A stretch of 41,962 nt of DNA from a virus: IMG/VR virus record IMGVR_UViG_3300035698_028846, positions 1 through 41,962 of that record, one strand, 5' to 3'. Below, in pieces: positions 40,836 through 41,962 of this stretch. The notes beneath the pieces are model-generated. The model was not told the DNA's origin. It was given only the letters and a program-made list of their open reading frames with translations, and did not search any database. Position 1 is the first letter of the stretch. Each line of letters begins with the position of its first letter. The position numbers and the translations under genes are program-made.

Positions 40836-41129
40836 ATGGCTACACTGAACGACGAACACAAGCGCGGAGTCAAGCAAGCTCTCGCATCATTGGTCGGCAA
40901 CTACTGCTGGTCCAGTGTTGATGCGGTGGATGCTGTGTCTGAAGCGGTGGTGCACTTCGGTCTCCAGGTCGGCAACTTCACCGACCACATGACCGGAGGG
41001 CCCTCATACCGTGAGCTGTCCCGCTATGCCTGTGCTGTTGATACCAGTGAGAGTAGGGCTAACACTCGCTGGGAGGTCAACAGCGTGGGGCGTAAGGTGG
41101 TCAGGCGCGCACGGATGCTGATGGCATAG
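40836..41129 (+). CDS. Small unknown rightward protein, 97 aa
   Basis: ATG 40836 is preceded by AGGAGGTG; an out-of-frame ATG four bases upstream opens a short alternative frame. The product has helices such as DEHKRGVKQALASLVGNY and VDAVDAVSEAVVHFGLQVG, and ends in a basic helix (NSVGRKVVRRARMLMA). No family was recognised. A strong terminator follows, so it forms its own unit. Confidence 0.65.
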   Translation: MATLNDEHKRGVKQALASLVGNYCWSSVDAVDAVSEAVVHFGLQVGNFTDHMTGGPSYRELSRYACAVDTSESRANTRWEVNSVGRKVVRRARMLMA

Positions 41130-41150
41130 ACACCACGCACCACATATAAA

Positions 41151-41189
41151 CCCCCACCCAACGTGAAAGCGTGGTGGGGGTATATTTTA
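41151..41189. terminator. Intrinsic terminator 3, probably bidirectional
   Basis: CCCCCACC (41151-41158) and GGTGGGGG (41173-41180) form an 8-bp stem with an extra ACG/CGT pair inside. On the plus strand TATATTTT follows, and on the minus strand TTTATAT follows, so it could stop transcription from both sides. It ends the 97-residue gene on the plus strand. Confidence 0.7.
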
Positions 41190-41421
41190 CCAGGGCAGCG
41201 CCCAGTAGGGAGCGCTCGGCCACCGGTCCCAAGTACCGTGTGGTGCCGCCGCACTGGGTAGGGCGAGGTGTACACCCCCTCCCCGTGCTGCCCCTCTACA
41301 GAGCAGGCCCCGGAAAGGGAGTACCCTTTGCTGCAGCCGGCTCGCTCCGCGCAGACGCTACGTCCAACGAAAGCATTGTTTGCGGCAAAACGCCCCCTCC
41401 AGCCCCCTGGTAATGACACCA

Positions 41422-41473
41422 CATAGCACAAGACGGACTGCCAGAGGCACAATCCGTCTCATGTACTGCTATG
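41422..41473. other. Nested RNA hairpin
   Basis: Two 7-bp stems are nested: CATAGCA (41422-41428) with TGCTATG (41467-41473), and AGACGGA (41431-41437) with TCCGTCT (41453-41459). Two bases on one side and seven on the other form the internal loop, and the apical loop has 15 bases. The structure is possible in either strand. It lies some 50 bases downstream of the leftward promoter start. Confidence 0.6.
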
Positions 41474-41524
41474 CTTCTTCTCTTACGGTAGCTGCTCTTG
41501 TAGTGGTCGCTGTATCGCCTACGT

Positions 41525-41552
41525 AGTATACCACACTATGAGCCAATGGCAA
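41525..41552 (-). promoter_or_regulatory. Second leftward sigma70-type promoter
   Basis: On the minus strand TTGCCA (41547-41552) and TATACT (41525-41530) are 16 bases apart. The 10 bases ATACCACACT (plus strand, 41528-41537) are identical to those at the 40178-40205 promoter. No leftward gene follows for over 1 kb, so its product is probably an RNA. Confidence 0.65.
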
Positions 41553-41801
41553 GGGCTGTACACCAGTACACAGGGGGTGAGCGTGTGTGCGGGTAGCATT
41601 GGCGGGGTGCGTGCAGGGGTGTAACCCCTAAGCATACCAGCACCCCTATGCCCATCAGTGGTCCCCTCACTATGTGTGGCCCTGTGTAGTGGGTATTGTG
41701 GGCAGGCGTGTGTGGTGCCCCTCTATGGGCTCTATGTCTATAGGGAAGGGGGACTGGGCGCGATTGGGTATTGCGTAGACCCTTGGGGCGGTTGGGGTAA
41801 T
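41553..41801. other. Non-coding, G/T-rich stretch
   Basis: This stretch has no convincing gene on either strand. It is rich in G and T on the plus strand (GTGTGTG, GGGGTG runs) and holds a strong hairpin near 41604-41646. Short open frames on the minus strand lack ribosome sites and run through hairpins. It may be a regulatory or replication region, but no direct repeats or known origin motif were seen. Confidence 0.4.
41604..41646. other. Long compound hairpin
   Basis: Three stacked stems fit in 43 bases: GGGGTGC (41604-41610) with GCACCCC (41640-41646), GTGC (41611-41614) with GCAT (41632-41635) including one G-U pair, and AGGGGT (41615-41620) with ACCCCT (41624-41629) and a 3-base loop. 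This gives 17 pairs, with small bulges on the right arm. No T run follows directly, so it does not look like a terminator. Confidence 0.6.
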
Positions 41802-41830
41802 GGGGCGCTTTATATAAGGCCCTTTTTTTA
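41802..41830 (+). terminator. Intrinsic terminator before right-edge gene
   Basis: GGGGC (41802-41806) and GCCCC (41819-41823) form a stem that can be extended by CTT/AAG after one bulged G, and seven T follow (41824-41830). It would end a rightward transcript from the non-coding stretch, before the next gene. The TATATA in the loop could also serve as a -10 box. Confidence 0.65.
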
Positions 41831-41882
41831 TGCCGTAAGTCCTGAGCCCGTATGGCAGGCAGCAAGGACAAGGGGGAGAAGA

Positions 41883-41962
41883 ATGTCTCACCTGTACCAC
41901 ATGACCACAGCTAGCTTAGTATGCTGCATCCAGATACTGGACGTTGCCTGTGAGCGCACCAG
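41883..41962 (+). CDS. Partial rightward gene at window edge
   Basis: ATG 41883 is preceded by AAGGGGGAGAAGA, a good ribosome site, and the frame stays open to the edge for 26 codons (MSHLYHMTTASLVCCIQIL and onward). An in-frame ATG at 41853 without a ribosome site is an alternative start. It fits the pattern of the rightward small genes, each after a terminator. Too little is present to identify it. Confidence 0.45.
   Translation, partial: MSHLYHMTTASLVCCIQILDVACERT

Larger units (their letters stand above)
41140..41518 (-). ncRNA. Candidate structured non-coding RNA
   Basis: A leftward promoter lies directly upstream (41525-41552) and a bidirectional terminator directly downstream (41151-41180), giving a transcript of about 370 bases. 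No ribosome site and no credible gene are seen on the minus strand here; a 142-residue open frame overlaps the terminator and opposite genes and looks spurious. Hairpins include the long one at 41422-41473 and AAAGGG/CCCTTT at 41314-41329. No known RNA family was recognised. Confidence 0.45.

Noticed and set aside
41190-41270. tRNA-like stretch with GGTCCCAAGTACC
   Set aside because: The stems needed for a cloverleaf and an anticodon arm could not be made.
41267-41276. Perfect palindrome GGTGTACACC
   Set aside because: Ten bases could occur by chance and it lies within the candidate RNA, without a nearby gene start to regulate.
5938-41390. Scattered GTTTGCCGC-like strings (near 5939, 32519, 39000, 41379)
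   Set aside because: They occur in unrelated settings, some within genes, and are too short and few to call a repeat family without a statistical test.
41024-41452. 142-codon open frame on the minus strand at the right end
   Set aside because: It passes through a strong terminator hairpin, lies antisense to a better gene, has no ribosome site and shows odd composition.
41536-41900. Minus-strand open frames of 111 and 76 codons
   Set aside because: They overlap each other, have no ribosome sites, and run across a terminator and a leftward promoter. They look like chance frames in G-rich sequence.
1-41962. CRISPR array, tRNA, rRNA, integrase or insertion sequence
   Set aside because: No regular spaced repeats, cloverleaf sequences, transposase or recombinase motifs were recognised on either strand.

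Overview
This window looks like part of the genome of a tailed double-stranded DNA phage with a long, siphovirus-type tail, infecting a bacterium. Virion genes follow a standard order on the minus strand: terminase, portal, scaffold, capsid, neck, tail tube, tail assembly chaperones, tape measure, tail tip. Shine-Dalgarno sequences (AGGAGG-like) are strong and neighbouring genes overlap by ATGA or TAATG. G+C is fairly high through most of the window but close to half at the left edge. The host cannot be named from what is visible. No integrase, repressor, DNA polymerase, lysis gene, tRNA or CRISPR array was recognised, so the window is only part of the genome.

Layout, read from right to left along the main transcription direction. 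(1) At 40.2-41.96 kb is a control region. It holds three tiny rightward genes, each followed by its own intrinsic terminator, about 750 bases without a convincing gene but with strong RNA hairpins, and the start of a further rightward gene cut by the edge. Two leftward sigma70-type promoters (40178-40205 and 41525-41552) share an identical 10-base string. (2) At 38.0-40.16 kb are eight short leftward genes, including two zinc ribbons (one FmdB-like) and an HExxH zincin. (3) At 26.6-38.0 kb is an unusually large sugar and small-molecule cassette. It has GT4-like, GT2 and GT9 glycosyltransferases, four class I methyltransferases, two nucleotidyltransferase-like proteins, a TagD-like cytidylyltransferase, a sulfotransferase, a B12-binding radical SAM enzyme, a small membrane protein and a ParB/sulfiredoxin-like protein. 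(4) At 24.95-26.6 kb is the large terminase. (5) At 24.1-24.9 kb are small genes and a near-consensus leftward promoter with a hairpin in its leader. (6) At 16.0-24.1 kb are portal, scaffold, capsid, neck proteins, a second GT-B glycosyltransferase coupled to the tail tube gene, and the tail chaperones with a -1 frameshift site. (7) At 7.2-15.7 kb is a 2819-residue tape-measure polypeptide. (8) At 0-7.2 kb are tail-tip proteins with lectin-like, beta-propeller-like and FN3-like parts.

Two things stand out. First, the N-terminal half of the tape-measure protein carries motifs in the order and with roughly the spacing of single-chain two-barrel RNA polymerases (YonO/QDE-1/crAss-like): a Lys pair followed by a VD..I.P segment, a P-x-x-x-P-G strand, a DxDxD loop (D1019, D1021, D1023) and a downstream Gly/Gln-Asp-Lys segment. 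If right, a virion RNA polymerase is fused to the tape measure and would enter the cell with the DNA. Second, the glycan cassette together with the tail-coupled glycosyltransferase suggests that the phage builds or modifies a methylated, possibly sulfated glycan on its own virion or on the host surface.
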